64,000 nt of DNA. Source: QHXW01 sp035297145. Lineage in GTDB: Bacteria > Acidobacteriota > Terriglobia > Bryobacterales > Bryobacteraceae. The stretch covers positions 186,001 to 250,000 of the forward strand of contig DATGZN010000094.1 of NCBI GenBank assembly GCA_035297145.1, written 5' to 3'. Below the pieces are notes generated by a model. That model saw only the letters and a list, made by a program, of their open reading frames with translations, ran no database searches and was not told where the DNA came from. Shown here one piece after another: positions 35,927 to 44,324 of this stretch; within the stretch, counting starts at the first letter, position 1; the number at the start of each line of letters is the position of its first letter. The position numbers and the translations under genes were made by a program.

Positions 35927-37159
35927 ATGCGAACGATCCTCCGCGCCCTTGCATCCCTGGCCGCTCTCTTCCTGCTCCCTTCCGCCCGCCCGCAGTCCGA
36001 AATCCCCACCTTCGGCACTACCGTCGTCGTCCCGTTCGGCCTTCGCGGCCTCATCTATTTCGTTCCACCGCGCATTCCAGCACTCCCGGCATTCAGCGCG
36101 ATGGATGCCATCGGCGCCATCTACACACCGTCCCTGAACGTCCCAAACCGCGTTTTCAAGGAAGGCTTCCCCGGCGTCACCGATCGCATCGCGGGATTTG
36201 CCATCGACTACACCGGCCGCTTCTACGTCGACCCTCCTGGCACTTATCAGTTCCGCCTCACGTCCGATGACGGCTCGAAACTCTACATCGATGGCCATCT
36301 CGTGGTCGATAACGACGGTATCCACACAGCAGGCCACGTGCGCACCGGCAGTGTCGACCTGAGCGGCGGCATTCACCGCATTCGCGCGTCGTATTACCAG
36401 GGCCCTCCCATGTACCTCGCTCTGGTCCTCGAAGTCGCCGGTCCGGATGGAAACTGGCAGATCTTCAGTACCGACAACTTCAAGCCGCCTGCCGACCCCG
36501 AACAATGGAAGTACGGCAAGCCCGGCGATCTTGGTGCCGATTCTCCGCCCCTCGCCGACTCCGAAGCGCCGAAGAAAGTCCAGAAGTCCTTCGCCGAGGG
36601 TGCCGCGGCGTTGGCTGATGGTGACCTGAAACACGCGAAGGAGCACCTGGAGCACGCCACCAAACAGTACAAGAACTACGCCCAAGCCTGGAACTCTCTC
36701 GGACAGTTGTCAGAGATGGAGCAGGATACTGAACACGCTCGCCAGGCTTATGAACGAGCGCTGGCGGCCAATGCTGATTACATACCGGCCTACGTGCGCC
36801 TGGCGAACCTCAACCTGGGCCAGGGCCGCTATGCGGACGTCCTACAAATAACCGGCGCTGCCCTGGCACACCAACCCGCCGGTGATCCGCTGATCTATCT
36901 CTACGATGCCGTCGCCAAAGAGCACTTGAAGCGATTGGACGACGCGGAAAAAAGCGCGCGGCAGGCCATCGAGTGCGACATGGCGCGCGAAGCTCCCCAA
37001 GCCGAATACCTGCTCGGCATGCTCCTCGCAGCAAAACGAGACATACCTGGCGCACTCGAGCATCTGCGAACCTATCTCAAAATCGCCCCACACGCCCACG
37101 ATTCCGAAGAAGTACGAGCGCGCATTAAAGAACTCGAACAGGCGCCGCCGGCCAAATAA
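35927..37159 (+). CDS. Secreted PA14-domain and TPR-repeat protein
   Basis: A 410-residue protein from ATG 35927 (MRTILRALASLAALFLLPSA signal peptide); the ATG at 35906 would add seven residues. A PA14-like beta domain spans about residues 60-185 (DYTGRFYVDPPGTYQFRLTS, DDGSKLYIDGHLVVDNDG, and IHRIRASYYQGP), then a linker with EAPKKVQKSF and four or so tetratricopeptide repeats to the end (for example residues with ALADGDLKHAKEHLEHATK, AWNSLGQLSEM). PA14 domains bind carbohydrates or proteins outside the cell, while TPRs mediate contacts. A surface adaptor role is inferred. Confidence 0.85.
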   Translation: MRTILRALASLAALFLLPSARPQSEIPTFGTTVVVPFGLRGLIYFVPPRIPALPAFSAMDAIGAIYTPSLNVPNRVFKEGFPGVTDRIAGFAIDYTGRFYVDPPGTYQFRLTSDDGSKLYIDGHLVVDNDGIHTAGHVRTGSVDLSGGIHRIRASYYQGPPMYLALVLEVAGPDGNWQIFSTDNFKPPADPEQWKYGKPGDLGADSPPLADSEAPKKVQKSFAEGAAALADGDLKHAKEHLEHATKQYKNYAQAWNSLGQLSEMEQDTEHARQAYERALAANADYIPAYVRLANLNLGQGRYADVLQITGAALAHQPAGDPLIYLYDAVAKEHLKRLDDAEKSARQAIECDMAREAPQAEYLLGMLLAAKRDIPGALEHLRTYLKIAPHAHDSEEVRARIKELEQAPPAK

Positions 37160-37205
37160 GAAGATTTTCTCGGCGTCTCTGCGCCTCTGCGGTGAATCTT
37201 GCTTC
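37160..37205. repeat. Dispersed TCTCGGCGTCTCTGCG repeat
   Basis: A repeat made of TCTCGGCGTCTC/TGCGCCTCTGCGG units, bounded by AAGATT and AATCTT. Related stretches are near 37695-37717, 54815-54838 and 58341-58424. It fills the gap between two convergent genes. Confidence 0.6.
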
Positions 37206-37616
37206 TTAGTAAGGCTGCACGATCTCGATCCCTTCATGGGAGAGAGTCAGTTCTTCCATCGCTACGTCGCTACCTGCCCCTCTAAGAGTGGGACCAGTGT
37301 ACTTCACCGGCTTCGCGCCGCTCAGTTTCCACGATTCGACCGGGTTGCCGGCTTCATTGCGCAATACGATGACCGCGTTGTGCCGGATCGGGGACTCTTC
37401 GCCCCTGGCCTGTGTGATCCAGTTCCACAAACTCGAAGAATTCACCACCCCGCGTTTCAACGTGACGTCGCCGACCGTGTGCACACCCCTGATCTTCAAA
37501 AAAGCGTGCGTGACCCCCGATACCTCCTGGAAACCTCCAAAGGGATTCGATGGGCCGTACTGCACGCTCAACTTGATCAGGTAGTTATACGAGGAATAGG
37601 GATTTTGCATTCCCAT
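37206..37616 (-). CDS. Orphan contractile-tail tube-like protein (T4 gp19 family)
   Basis: A 136-residue protein from ATG 37616 (MGMQNPYSSYNYLIKL; ATG 37610 is the alternative). The pattern is that of phage and extracellular-contractile-injection-system inner tube proteins: N-terminal NPYSSYNYLIKL, GGFQEVSGV, VTLKRGVVNSSSLWNWI, AVIVLRNEAGNPVESWKLSGAKPVKYTGP, and AMEELTLSHEGI. No sheath, baseplate or spike gene lies within the window, so it is a relic or works with a distant cluster. The longer frame upstream is antisense to the POTRA gene and not credible. Confidence 0.8.
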   Translation of the reverse strand: MGMQNPYSSYNYLIKLSVQYGPSNPFGGFQEVSGVTHAFLKIRGVHTVGDVTLKRGVVNSSSLWNWITQARGEESPIRHNAVIVLRNEAGNPVESWKLSGAKPVKYTGPTLRGAGSDVAMEELTLSHEGIEIVQPY

Positions 37617-37772
37617 GGTTCGCTCCGGTCTGCAATCCTGCCCAAACCAACTGGGCAAAGCCTCACGGGTAAGATTAACACCTCTCGTCGCCCCGGCTCG
37701 GCGTCTCGGCGTTGAGCTTTTTCCGCCCGGCCCTGCAACCTCTCCACTCCGCTCACGTCTCTTAGAATAAAG

Positions 37773-39077
37773 ATGATGCTGCGTTTTCTCGCGCTCGTTC
37801 TGCTCCTCGCGCCAGTCCAGAGCTTCACACAAACTCCCAAGAAATCCGCGAAGAAGGCCGCAGCCAAGGCTGCGGAGCCTGATAAATGGCCCATCCAGTC
37901 CCTGGTTGTTGAAGGGAACCACAATTACACCAAGCAGCAGATTCTCGCCGTCTCCGGTCTGAAGATCGGCCAGCCGGCCGGCAAACCCGATTTCGAAGCC
38001 GCGCGCGACCGCCTGCAGGCCACCGGAGTGTTTGAAACTGTCAGCTACCGCTTCGAGTCGGCACAGGATAAGAGCGGCTATACCGCAATCTTTCAGGTCA
38101 CCGAGGTCAGCCAGGTCTACCCACTCATCATTCAAGGTCTTCCCATCCAACTCGCCGATTTCAATATCTGGCTGAAATCCAAAGACCCGATGTATAACGG
38201 CAAGCTCCCCGGCACCACCGAAGCTCTCAAGCGCTATGCGGCGTTGACCGAGGAATACCTTGCCTCGAAGAACCAGCCCGAGAAGGTGATCGCCAAGCTC
38301 TCTCCCGCTGGCGTCGATCAGTATGGCGTCGTGCTCCGCTCGGCCAAGCCCATCCCCACTGTCGCGGAAGTGAAGTTCACCGGAAGCAAAGTCATCCCAG
38401 CCATCACGCTGCAAAACAGAATCGCTGAAGTCGCTATCGGCTTTCCCTATACCGAAGACGGTTTCCGCGGCCTGCTCAATACCAGTATTCGGCCGGTGTA
38501 TGAAACCCACGGCCGCATTGCCGTGAAGTTTCCGAAGATCACCGCCGAAAAGGCGGCCGATAACGAGGGATTGGCTGTCAGCGTGACGGTCGACGAAGGC
38601 GAGGAGTACAAACTCGGTGAAGTGAAAATCGTGGGGGACTATGCGCGCAGGAGCAGCGAGCTACTGAGGGTGGGTAAATTCAAACCCGGCGAGGTCGCGA
38701 ACTTCGATGAAATCGCCGCCGGCGTCGACCGGATTAAAAAGCCGATCGAGCGTCAAGGCTATATGCACGTCTCAGCTACCGTAGAGCGCGCCCTCAACGA
38801 CAAAACCAAGACCGTGGACGTTTCGATCCGCATCCAACCCGGCGCGCAGTACACGATGGGCAAACTCAACATCGAAGGTCTCGACCTCAACTCCACCGCC
38901 GGCGTCCGCGAGCTTTGGGCGCCCCAGGAAGGCAAGCCCTTCGATGCCGCCTATCCGGACTACTTCCTCGGCCGCGTCCGCGACGAAAAAATGTTCGAGC
39001 ATCTGAACGACTGCAGAGCCTCAACCAAGATCGACGAAAAAAACCACACCGTCGACGTCACTCTGGTGTTTAGGTAG
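37773..39077 (+). CDS. Exported POTRA-domain protein without a barrel
   Basis: A protein of 434 residues with a signal peptide (MMLRFLALVLLLAPVQSFTQ). Several POTRA-like units can be made out: IQSLVVEGNHNYTKQQILAV at about 45-65, TVAEVKFTGSKVIPAITLQNRI near 200, KLGEVKIVGDYARRSSELLRVG near 290, and TMGKLNIEGLDLNSTAGVRELW near 360. BamA/TamA proteins continue into an outer-membrane beta barrel; this one ends after the last POTRA. A periplasmic scaffold for envelope assembly is inferred. Its TAG stop is inside a GTAGG palindrome. Confidence 0.75.
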   Translation: MMLRFLALVLLLAPVQSFTQTPKKSAKKAAAKAAEPDKWPIQSLVVEGNHNYTKQQILAVSGLKIGQPAGKPDFEAARDRLQATGVFETVSYRFESAQDKSGYTAIFQVTEVSQVYPLIIQGLPIQLADFNIWLKSKDPMYNGKLPGTTEALKRYAALTEEYLASKNQPEKVIAKLSPAGVDQYGVVLRSAKPIPTVAEVKFTGSKVIPAITLQNRIAEVAIGFPYTEDGFRGLLNTSIRPVYETHGRIAVKFPKITAEKAADNEGLAVSVTVDEGEEYKLGEVKIVGDYARRSSELLRVGKFKPGEVANFDEIAAGVDRIKKPIERQGYMHVSATVERALNDKTKTVDVSIRIQPGAQYTMGKLNIEGLDLNSTAGVRELWAPQEGKPFDAAYPDYFLGRVRDEKMFEHLNDCRASTKIDEKNHTVDVTLVFR

Positions 39078-39098
39078 GACAGACATTCTTGCCTGTCC
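39077..39098. repeat. GTAGG-anchored palindrome at the POTRA-gene stop
   Basis: GGACAG (39077-39082) and CTGTCC (39093-39098) with a near-symmetrical centre, preceded by GTA. The GTAGG anchor supplies the TAG stop at 39075-39077. It probably also acts as a weak terminator between this gene and the convergent methyltransferase gene. Confidence 0.55.
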
Positions 39099-39103
39099 AT
39101 CCG

Positions 39104-39835
39104 TCACTTCGAATCCAGCTTCCACAATATCTGCCGCAGCATCCCCAGCAGCACCGGCACGTCGCGCGCGCTCAATTCCAGCCGCCGAACCAGCCGCCGA
39201 ACCTTGGTTTCCGTGGAAACTGACGTCACCGGATTCACATACCCGCTCTTCCGCAGCGCGTCCAGCAGCAAATTTGTGATTTGTTCCGTCTCGCCCGCCG
39301 TCGCAGGCTTCGGTGCGCGCGCTGGCCTGGCCGCTGTGTCCAGTTCGCCGCGCGACAACTCGTAGAGGCAAACCGCCACAGCCTGGCCCAGATTCATGGA
39401 ATGCTGCCGGTCGGCCGTGGTGATTCGCATCAGCCAATGGCAATGCGCCAGATCCTCGTTGCTCAGACCGAATTTTTCCGACCCGAACAGCAGCGCGGCC
39501 GGCGCCCGCTTCATCTGCCTGCGGATTGCCGGTGCGCCGTCTCCGAGGGGCCGCAGGCTGTGCTCCAGCTCCCGATGCCCCAGCGAAGTCGTGCCCACCA
39601 CCAGCGCGCAGTCCGCCACGGCATCGGCCACCGACTGAAATTCTTCCGCCCCTTCCAGAATCTCGCGCGCTCCGACGGCCGACCGCGCCTCGCGAAACGC
39701 CACCTCGTACGGATTCACCACCCGCAGCCGCGAAAACCCGAAATTGAACATGGCCCGCGCCGCCGCCCCGATATTTAAAGGATTGCGCGGTGAAACCAGA
39801 ACGACGCGAAGGTTGGCGCGGGACACGGCCTCCAT
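39104..39835 (-). CDS. SPOUT-family tRNA/rRNA methyltransferase (TrmJ-like)
   Basis: A 243-residue 2'-O-methyltransferase of the SpoU/TrmH class. The knotted SAM-binding fold shows VLVSPRNPLNIGAAARAMFNFG near the start, GTTSLGHRELEHSLRPL in the middle, LLFGSEKFGLSNEDLAHC and the late TADRQHSMNLGQAVAVCLYEL. The resemblance is to TrmJ, which methylates position 32 of tRNAs; the exact target is not proven. The C-terminal helical extension agrees with TrmJ. It converges on the POTRA gene. Confidence 0.8.
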   Translation of the reverse strand: MEAVSRANLRVVLVSPRNPLNIGAAARAMFNFGFSRLRVVNPYEVAFREARSAVGAREILEGAEEFQSVADAVADCALVVGTTSLGHRELEHSLRPLGDGAPAIRRQMKRAPAALLFGSEKFGLSNEDLAHCHWLMRITTADRQHSMNLGQAVAVCLYELSRGELDTAARPARAPKPATAGETEQITNLLLDALRKSGYVNPVTSVSTETKVRRLVRRLELSARDVPVLLGMLRQILWKLDSK

Positions 39836-39849
39836 GAGACCGTTTCATT

Positions 39850-40227
39850 CTACTGCCAGATGGCGCCGTGCACGGTGATGCTGGGTGAGGTGCCTTCGAG
39901 CGTGTAGACGTTCAGGCGCATCCGGGCGCTTGTGGTGCCGAGGCGCAGCGATGGCGCTTCATCGCTCTTGAACAGGTGCGTAACCGGAACCGTGAGCGGA
40001 CCCTGCACGTTCATTTCGACCACCGGAACGGCGTTCGTGAAGGCGTTGACCGTGTCTTCGAGGACGACGCGCGCCTTGGGCGTGCCGCTTGCGGCCGACA
40101 GCGCCTGGACTGTGATCTCCAGAGTGTAATCGCCACTCAAGACCGAAATGTCGAGTCCGGTGGTGGGCGCGGCCGGACCGGCAGCCGTAAGCGTTTGTGG
40201 ATCAGTGGTTAAGGTGGTAGGTTGCAT
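39850..40227 (-). CDS. Beta-rich protein resembling phage decoration proteins
   Basis: A protein of 125 residues from ATG 40227 (MQPTTLTTDP); ATG 40260 is possible. The sequence alternates hydrophobic and polar residues, with LDISVLSGDYTLEITVQALSA-SGTPKARVVLEDTVN and a GTSPSITVHGA ending. The ASGT-P...V-x-V-x-D and GTSPS endings recur in small phage virion accessory (decoration) proteins, so a viral origin is likely but not certain. It is 14 bases from the methyltransferase gene on the same strand. Confidence 0.45.
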   Translation of the reverse strand: MQPTTLTTDPQTLTAAGPAAPTTGLDISVLSGDYTLEITVQALSAASGTPKARVVLEDTVNAFTNAVPVVEMNVQGPLTVPVTHLFKSDEAPSLRLGTTSARMRLNVYTLEGTSPSITVHGAIWQ

Positions 40228-40395
40228 CTTGTCCGGAGTGTAGCATCGCGTCTTTCGCATACCGCTTCGGCGCGCTGCGCGGCGTCCCGTGGAACCCGCA
40301 CACTTTGCGTAAGTTCACCCGCCCGGGATTTTTTGGAGGATCCTTGTGACCGGCGCAACTCAATCAAAGCTGCCGTTCTTGATTGATTCCCACAA

Positions 40396-40431
40396 AAAAC
40401 AATTTACAGTTTAATTGTTTTGCGTTATCCT
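40396..40431 (+). promoter_or_regulatory. Promoter and operator-like palindrome before the HTH gene
   Basis: TTTACA (40403-40408) and TATCCT (40426-40431) have a 17-base spacer. AAAACAATT (40396-40404) and AATTGTTTT (40413-40421) form a perfect 9-base inverted repeat straddling the -35 element and spacer, the position expected for repression, most simply by the HTH protein encoded 36 bases downstream. Confidence 0.5.
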
Positions 40432-40466
40432 ACTTATGCTCTGGCCAATCTATTTACCGCGCGCCT

Positions 40467-40961
40467 ATGGATATAGCCGCTCAGATCTCCTTAACTCGTG
40501 AGGAGATGGAACAGAGACGTCTCGAGGCAGCCCAAGACCTGCTGAACGGCCTCTCTCAATCGAAGGTAGCCCGCAAATTTTCCGTCAGCCGCACCACCGC
40601 TTCCCGCTGGTTTCGTGCACTGGCAAACAAGGGAGTCGATTCACTCAAGCGCCGCAAGGCCACCGGTAGGCCCAGCCGCCTCACGCGGGAGCAATTGGAC
40701 CGCGTGGCGCAGATTTATCGCGAACGGCCCATGGCTTACGGTTTTTCCGATGATCACTGGACGACAGCGCGCATGGCCGCGGTCATCGAAACCCAGTTTG
40801 GCGTGCACTACGATCGCGACCACGTGGGACGCCTGCTTTACAAATTGGGGCTGCGCGAGCGCAAACCGCGCGTGCGCCATGCCGTCGCGCCCTACGCCGC
40901 TTCGCGGTATTCGCCGAACACGGATTTGAGCCGGTCCGAGATCTCGCCCAGCGTGGCGTAA
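40467..40961 (+). CDS. IS630-type helix-turn-helix protein without a DDE domain
   Basis: A 164-residue protein from ATG 40467 (MDIAAQISLTREEMEQRRL). Residues about 15-60 form a helix-turn-helix (LLNGLSQSKVARKFSVSRTTASRWFRAL), then a winged-helix-like second HTH (RPSRLTREQLDRVAQIYRER, DHVGRLLYKLGLRERKPR), the arrangement at the N-terminus of IS630-family transposases. The catalytic DDE domain is absent, so it is a truncated transposase or a co-opted regulator. The last 70 bases overlap the mutase gene on the other strand. A palindromic operator candidate overlaps its promoter. Confidence 0.7.
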   Translation: MDIAAQISLTREEMEQRRLEAAQDLLNGLSQSKVARKFSVSRTTASRWFRALANKGVDSLKRRKATGRPSRLTREQLDRVAQIYRERPMAYGFSDDHWTTARMAAVIETQFGVHYDRDHVGRLLYKLGLRERKPRVRHAVAPYAASRYSPNTDLSRSEISPSVA

Positions 40962-42394
40962 GCAGCAGCGGCTTCCAGGATCGGCGGCATCAGGTTTTCC
41001 GGGCCGCGTGCCGCCTGTTCCAGCCGCTCTAAGGACTCGGCTACTGTTTTCTTGTCACGGCCGGCGCGTAGCTCGCGCAGGCGTGAGAGTTGTGCGCATT
41101 CGATCGCGGGATCGAGCCGGAAGGTGGGGATTTTTCGCTGCTCTTCCATGCGGAAACGGTTTACGCCCACGATCACCTGTTCCCCGCGCTCGACGGCCTT
41201 CTGGTATTCGAACGCGGCGTTTTGGATTTCGCCTTGGATGTAGCCGGCTTCGATGGCCCGGAGCGTGCCGCCCATGTTGGCGATTTGGTCCAGGTATTGC
41301 TGTGCGCCATGTTCGATAGCGTCAGTGAGGCCCTCGATATATTCGCTGCCGCCAACCGGATCGGCGGTGTTGGTAACGCCGCTTTCGTAAGCGATGATCT
41401 GCTGTGTGCGCAGTGCCAGCCGCGCCGATTCTTCGGTGGGCAACGAAAGCGCTTCGTCGCGCGAGTTGGTGTGCAGCGATTGCGCTCCGCCCAGTACCGC
41501 GGCCAGCGCTTCGATGGATGTACGGATCACATTGACATCCGGCTGCTGCGCGGTGAGCGTCGAGCCGGCTGTCTGTACATGAAAGCGGAGCAGCAGAGAT
41601 TTGGGGTTTTTGGCGCCAAACCGATCGCGCATCAAATGGGAGTAGAGCCGCCGCGCCGCACGGTACTTGGCGATCTCTTCGAGAAAATTGCTGTGGGCGT
41701 TGAAGAAAAACGAAAGCCGCGGTGCAAAGTCGTCGATGGCGAGTCCCGCGTCGAGCGCAGCTTCGATGTAAGCGATGGCGTTGGCGAAGGTGAAGGCGAC
41801 TTCCTGCACCGCCGTCGATCCGGCTTCGCGGATGTGGTAGCCGCTAATCGAAATGGTGTTCCATTCCGGCAACGCGCGGCCCGCCCAGGCGAACATGTCG
41901 GTCACGATACGCATGGAGCCGCGCGGCGGATAGATATAGGTGCCCCGCGCAATATACTCCTTGAGGATGTCGTTCTGGACGGTGCCGGAAAGTTTGCGCA
42001 GATCCGCGCCCTGGCCCTTTGCCACCAGCACGTAGAAGGCGAGCAGAATGCCGGCGGTCGCGTTGATGGTCATCGAGGTCGAGACTTGGCCCAGCGGGAT
42101 ACCGGCGAACAAGCGCTCCATGTCGGCGAGCGACGAGATCGCCACTCCCGTGCGGCCCACTTCGCCCACGGCCAACGGATGATCGGAGTCCATGCCCATC
42201 TGGGTGGGAAGATCGAAGGCGACCGAAAGGCCGGTGGTGCCCTGCGAGAGCAGAAACCGATAGCGCTGGTTACTCTCTTCGGCGCTACCGAATCCGGCAT
42301 ACTGCCGCATGGTCCAGAGCCGGCTGCGGTACATGTCGGAATAGATGCCGCGCGTGTAAGGGAATTCCCCGGGTTTGCCCAGTTCGTGGCTCAC
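40892..42394 (-). CDS. Methylmalonyl-CoA mutase large (catalytic) subunit
   Basis: Interconverts methylmalonyl-CoA and succinyl-CoA with adenosylcobalamin. The 500-residue chain covers the TIM-barrel substrate domain only; the B12-binding domain must come from a separate small subunit not in this window. MYRSRLWTMRQYAGF, TTGLSVAFDLPTQMGMDSD, YPPRGSMRI, QTAGSTLTAQQP and LGGAQSLHTNSRDEAL are typical of split archaeal/bacterial mutases; Tyr in MYRSR and Arg in IARGT favour methylmalonyl-CoA over isobutyryl-CoA. The small membrane protein gene precedes it with 4 bases of overlap. Confidence 0.9.
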   Translation of the reverse strand: MSHELGKPGEFPYTRGIYSDMYRSRLWTMRQYAGFGSAEESNQRYRFLLSQGTTGLSVAFDLPTQMGMDSDHPLAVGEVGRTGVAISSLADMERLFAGIPLGQVSTSMTINATAGILLAFYVLVAKGQGADLRKLSGTVQNDILKEYIARGTYIYPPRGSMRIVTDMFAWAGRALPEWNTISISGYHIREAGSTAVQEVAFTFANAIAYIEAALDAGLAIDDFAPRLSFFFNAHSNFLEEIAKYRAARRLYSHLMRDRFGAKNPKSLLLRFHVQTAGSTLTAQQPDVNVIRTSIEALAAVLGGAQSLHTNSRDEALSLPTEESARLALRTQQIIAYESGVTNTADPVGGSEYIEGLTDAIEHGAQQYLDQIANMGGTLRAIEAGYIQGEIQNAAFEYQKAVERGEQVIVGVNRFRMEEQRKIPTFRLDPAIECAQLSRLRELRAGRDKKTVAESLERLEQAARGPENLMPPILEAAAAYATLGEISDRLKSVFGEYREAA

Positions 42395-42669
42395 GACCGT
42401 GAGATTTTCCGCGCGCGCCGGAACGACGAGATTCCGTATCCGGCCATGATGATGACAAACGGCACAGTCACAACCAACCGGATCACGTTGCCCTCGCCGT
42501 GTTCCAGGTCGCGGACGGTGCGGATGGCGGAGGGAATCGGAACCACGGCAAGTACTAGAAAAAGGAAGCCAATCATCTCGTGCCAGAGGCTGTGGGCAGG
42601 GCGGATGACTGCTGGTACTACGTGGCGGACAAACTGATATCCTTGGTGGACCAGGCGGGTGGCGGTCAC
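42391..42669 (-). CDS. Small two-helix membrane protein
   Basis: Ninety-two residues with two hydrophobic segments (about 34-50, MIGFLFLVLAVVP, and 64-80, IRLVVTVPFVIIMAGYGI) separated by a charged loop. No family is recognised. Overlap by 4 bases with the mutase gene indicates co-translation. Confidence 0.6.
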   Translation of the reverse strand: MTATRLVHQGYQFVRHVVPAVIRPAHSLWHEMIGFLFLVLAVVPIPSAIRTVRDLEHGEGNVIRLVVTVPFVIIMAGYGISSFRRARKISRS

Positions 42670-42923
42670 GTCTCTATGGTAGCAAAGGAATTAGACGTAA
42701 CTGATTCATCCAATGGGACTGGGCCACTCGTAGGCTACTAATGGAACGATACATTTTGTCCGATTATTAACTTGTGTGGCGTCACTGGGTTTCACTACAA
42801 TCGGAACGGGCACTTGACCTTGCCTCCGGTGTAGTGAAACGAGCTGTAACGATTGGCAGGCAACGCGCATCGGGTAAGTAGGGGTCCTCTGGGGCCCAGG
42901 AGCCTCGGAGAAAGGGGCTGATT

Positions 42924-43235
42924 TTGGAAGAGCATTTGAAAGCCTTGATGCAGGAGCTCGGAAACGCGATTAACGATTCGCTCTCGGATTCGGATCGCAT
43001 CGCTGAAGCCATCGGCGAGATCAAGCAGGCTGGTTACGATGTTTTCCTGGTGCTTGAGGCGACGATCGGGTTTAACAAGCGGGACGAAAACGAGGATGCC
43101 GAAGAGGGCGCGGAGCCAGAAGCTCGTCCGGAACCCAAGCGCGTCTTCGAATCCACCGGGAAAATCAAGTTCACTAATCAGGACCAGCGCTTTTTGCGCG
43201 CGCTCAAAATCGCGGTTGATGAAGATCTGAAGTGA
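42924..43235 (+). CDS. Small acidic protein of unknown function
   Basis: A protein of 103 residues starting with TTG 42924 and preceded by AAAGGGG eight bases upstream. The N-terminal 50 residues form an amphipathic helix pair (LKALMQELGNAINDSLSDSDRIAEAIGEIKQAGYDVFLVLEATIGF), then an acidic Glu-rich spacer, then KIKFTNQDQRFLRALKI. No homologous family comes to mind, but helical pattern, codon bias and ribosome-binding site favour a real gene. It stands between the membrane protein gene (divergent) and the glycosyltransferase (convergent). Confidence 0.6.
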   Translation: MEEHLKALMQELGNAINDSLSDSDRIAEAIGEIKQAGYDVFLVLEATIGFNKRDENEDAEEGAEPEARPEPKRVFESTGKIKFTNQDQRFLRALKIAVDEDLK

Positions 43236-43289
43236 AGATCTGAAATAAGGTTCCCGGCGCGGAGCCTCAACCCGCCAGCAGCAGGAGCC

Positions 43290-44324
43290 TCAGCCCGCTA
43301 ACAAGAATTGATAAACCTTCCAGGTTTCGGTTGCAGCCTTTTGCCAGCGAAATTCCCGGGCCCGTTCGCGGCCCGCCTCGACCAGCCGTTCCGCCGCGGC
43401 GCGGTCCTCCATGAGATGTTCGAGCGCGGCCGCGATGGCCGCGACATTCTCCGCGTCCACCAGTAGCGCCGCGTCTCCGCAGACCTCCGGTAAGGCCGCG
43501 CGGCGGGCTGCGATCACCGGAACTCCCGCCGCCATGGCCTCCAGCACCGGCATACCGAAACCTTCGTCTAAAGAGGGGAATGCAAAAATCCGGGCGCGCG
43601 CATACCACCGGGCGAGTTCCGTCGCGGAAACGTAGCCCAATACCTGGATTTCCTCGCGCCGCGGGCTGTTGGCGATGCGCGCAAAGATTTCCGTGGCGCC
43701 GAACCCCGCGGACCCGGCCAGAACCAGCTTCCATCCACGACGCGTTCGCTCGAAAGCTTCCACCAGACGCGCGATGTTCTTGCGCTTCTGCACCGCCCCC
43801 ACATGGAGCACAATGTTTTCGCGCTCGCGGGCGGCGGGGCAAGCGGCGTGATCGGCGCCATGATGCACCACGTGAATCCGCGCGCGCTCCACTCCCAGCA
43901 GTTCCTCCACCTGCCTGGCGGTAAATTCCGAAACCGCGATGATGGCGTCTGATTCAGCCGCGGCGCGTCGCGCCTGCTCGGCGAAGCGGCTCCGGAAGTC
44001 GGGCGTCGAATAGTCGCCGGTCAAAACAAAGAGATCGTGAAAAGTGGTGACGGTCCGGCGAAAGCGGATTTCGGGAACCCGCTGGTTCAGAGCGTGAAAA
44101 AAACCGCGATCGCGCGGAAAGAGCGGCTCATAGAGCAGCGTTCGATGCGCGTTTTTGGAAAGCGCTGAGCCGAATGAGCGCAGGTAGCGATGGGGCCGGT
44201 AACAGTACGCGAATTGCTCGCCCGGGTGCGCGGCCACCAGCGCACGCATGAGCTCACGCGAGTACACCCCTATTCCGGAAAGATTTTCTCCCACGCTGTA
44301 GGTGGCGTCGAGCGCGATTCTCAA
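43290..44324 (-). CDS. Family 4 glycosyltransferase
   Basis: A 344-residue GT-B enzyme. TTG 44324 is taken as start because it overlaps the TGA of the sigma-54 activator gene (TTGA) and begins exactly at LRIALDATYSVGENLSGIGVYSRELM, the opening strand and loop. Visible are FHDLFVLTGDYSTP, IIAVSEFTARQVEELL, VLHVGAVQKRKNIARLVEAF and the donor-binding SLDEGFGMPVLEAMAAGVPVIAA with the E-x7-E motif. It probably builds surface polysaccharide, acting on a lipid-linked glycan. Co-translated with the activator gene. Confidence 0.88.
   Translation of the reverse strand: MRIALDATYSVGENLSGIGVYSRELMRALVAAHPGEQFAYCYRPHRYLRSFGSALSKNAHRTLLYEPLFPRDRGFFHALNQRVPEIRFRRTVTTFHDLFVLTGDYSTPDFRSRFAEQARRAAAESDAIIAVSEFTARQVEELLGVERARIHVVHHGADHAACPAARERENIVLHVGAVQKRKNIARLVEAFERTRRGWKLVLAGSAGFGATEIFARIANSPRREEIQVLGYVSATELARWYARARIFAFPSLDEGFGMPVLEAMAAGVPVIAARRAALPEVCGDAALLVDAENVAAIAAALEHLMEDRAAAERLVEAGRERAREFRWQKAATETWKVYQFLLAG

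Noticed and set aside
37617..38510. An N-terminal extension of the tail-tube-like frame on the minus strand
   Set aside because: It is antisense to the POTRA gene and the real start MGMQNPYSS lies at 37616.
41090..42637. A 515-codon open frame on the plus strand
   Set aside because: It is wholly antisense to the mutase gene and shows no domain; it comes from the codon bias of the opposite strand.
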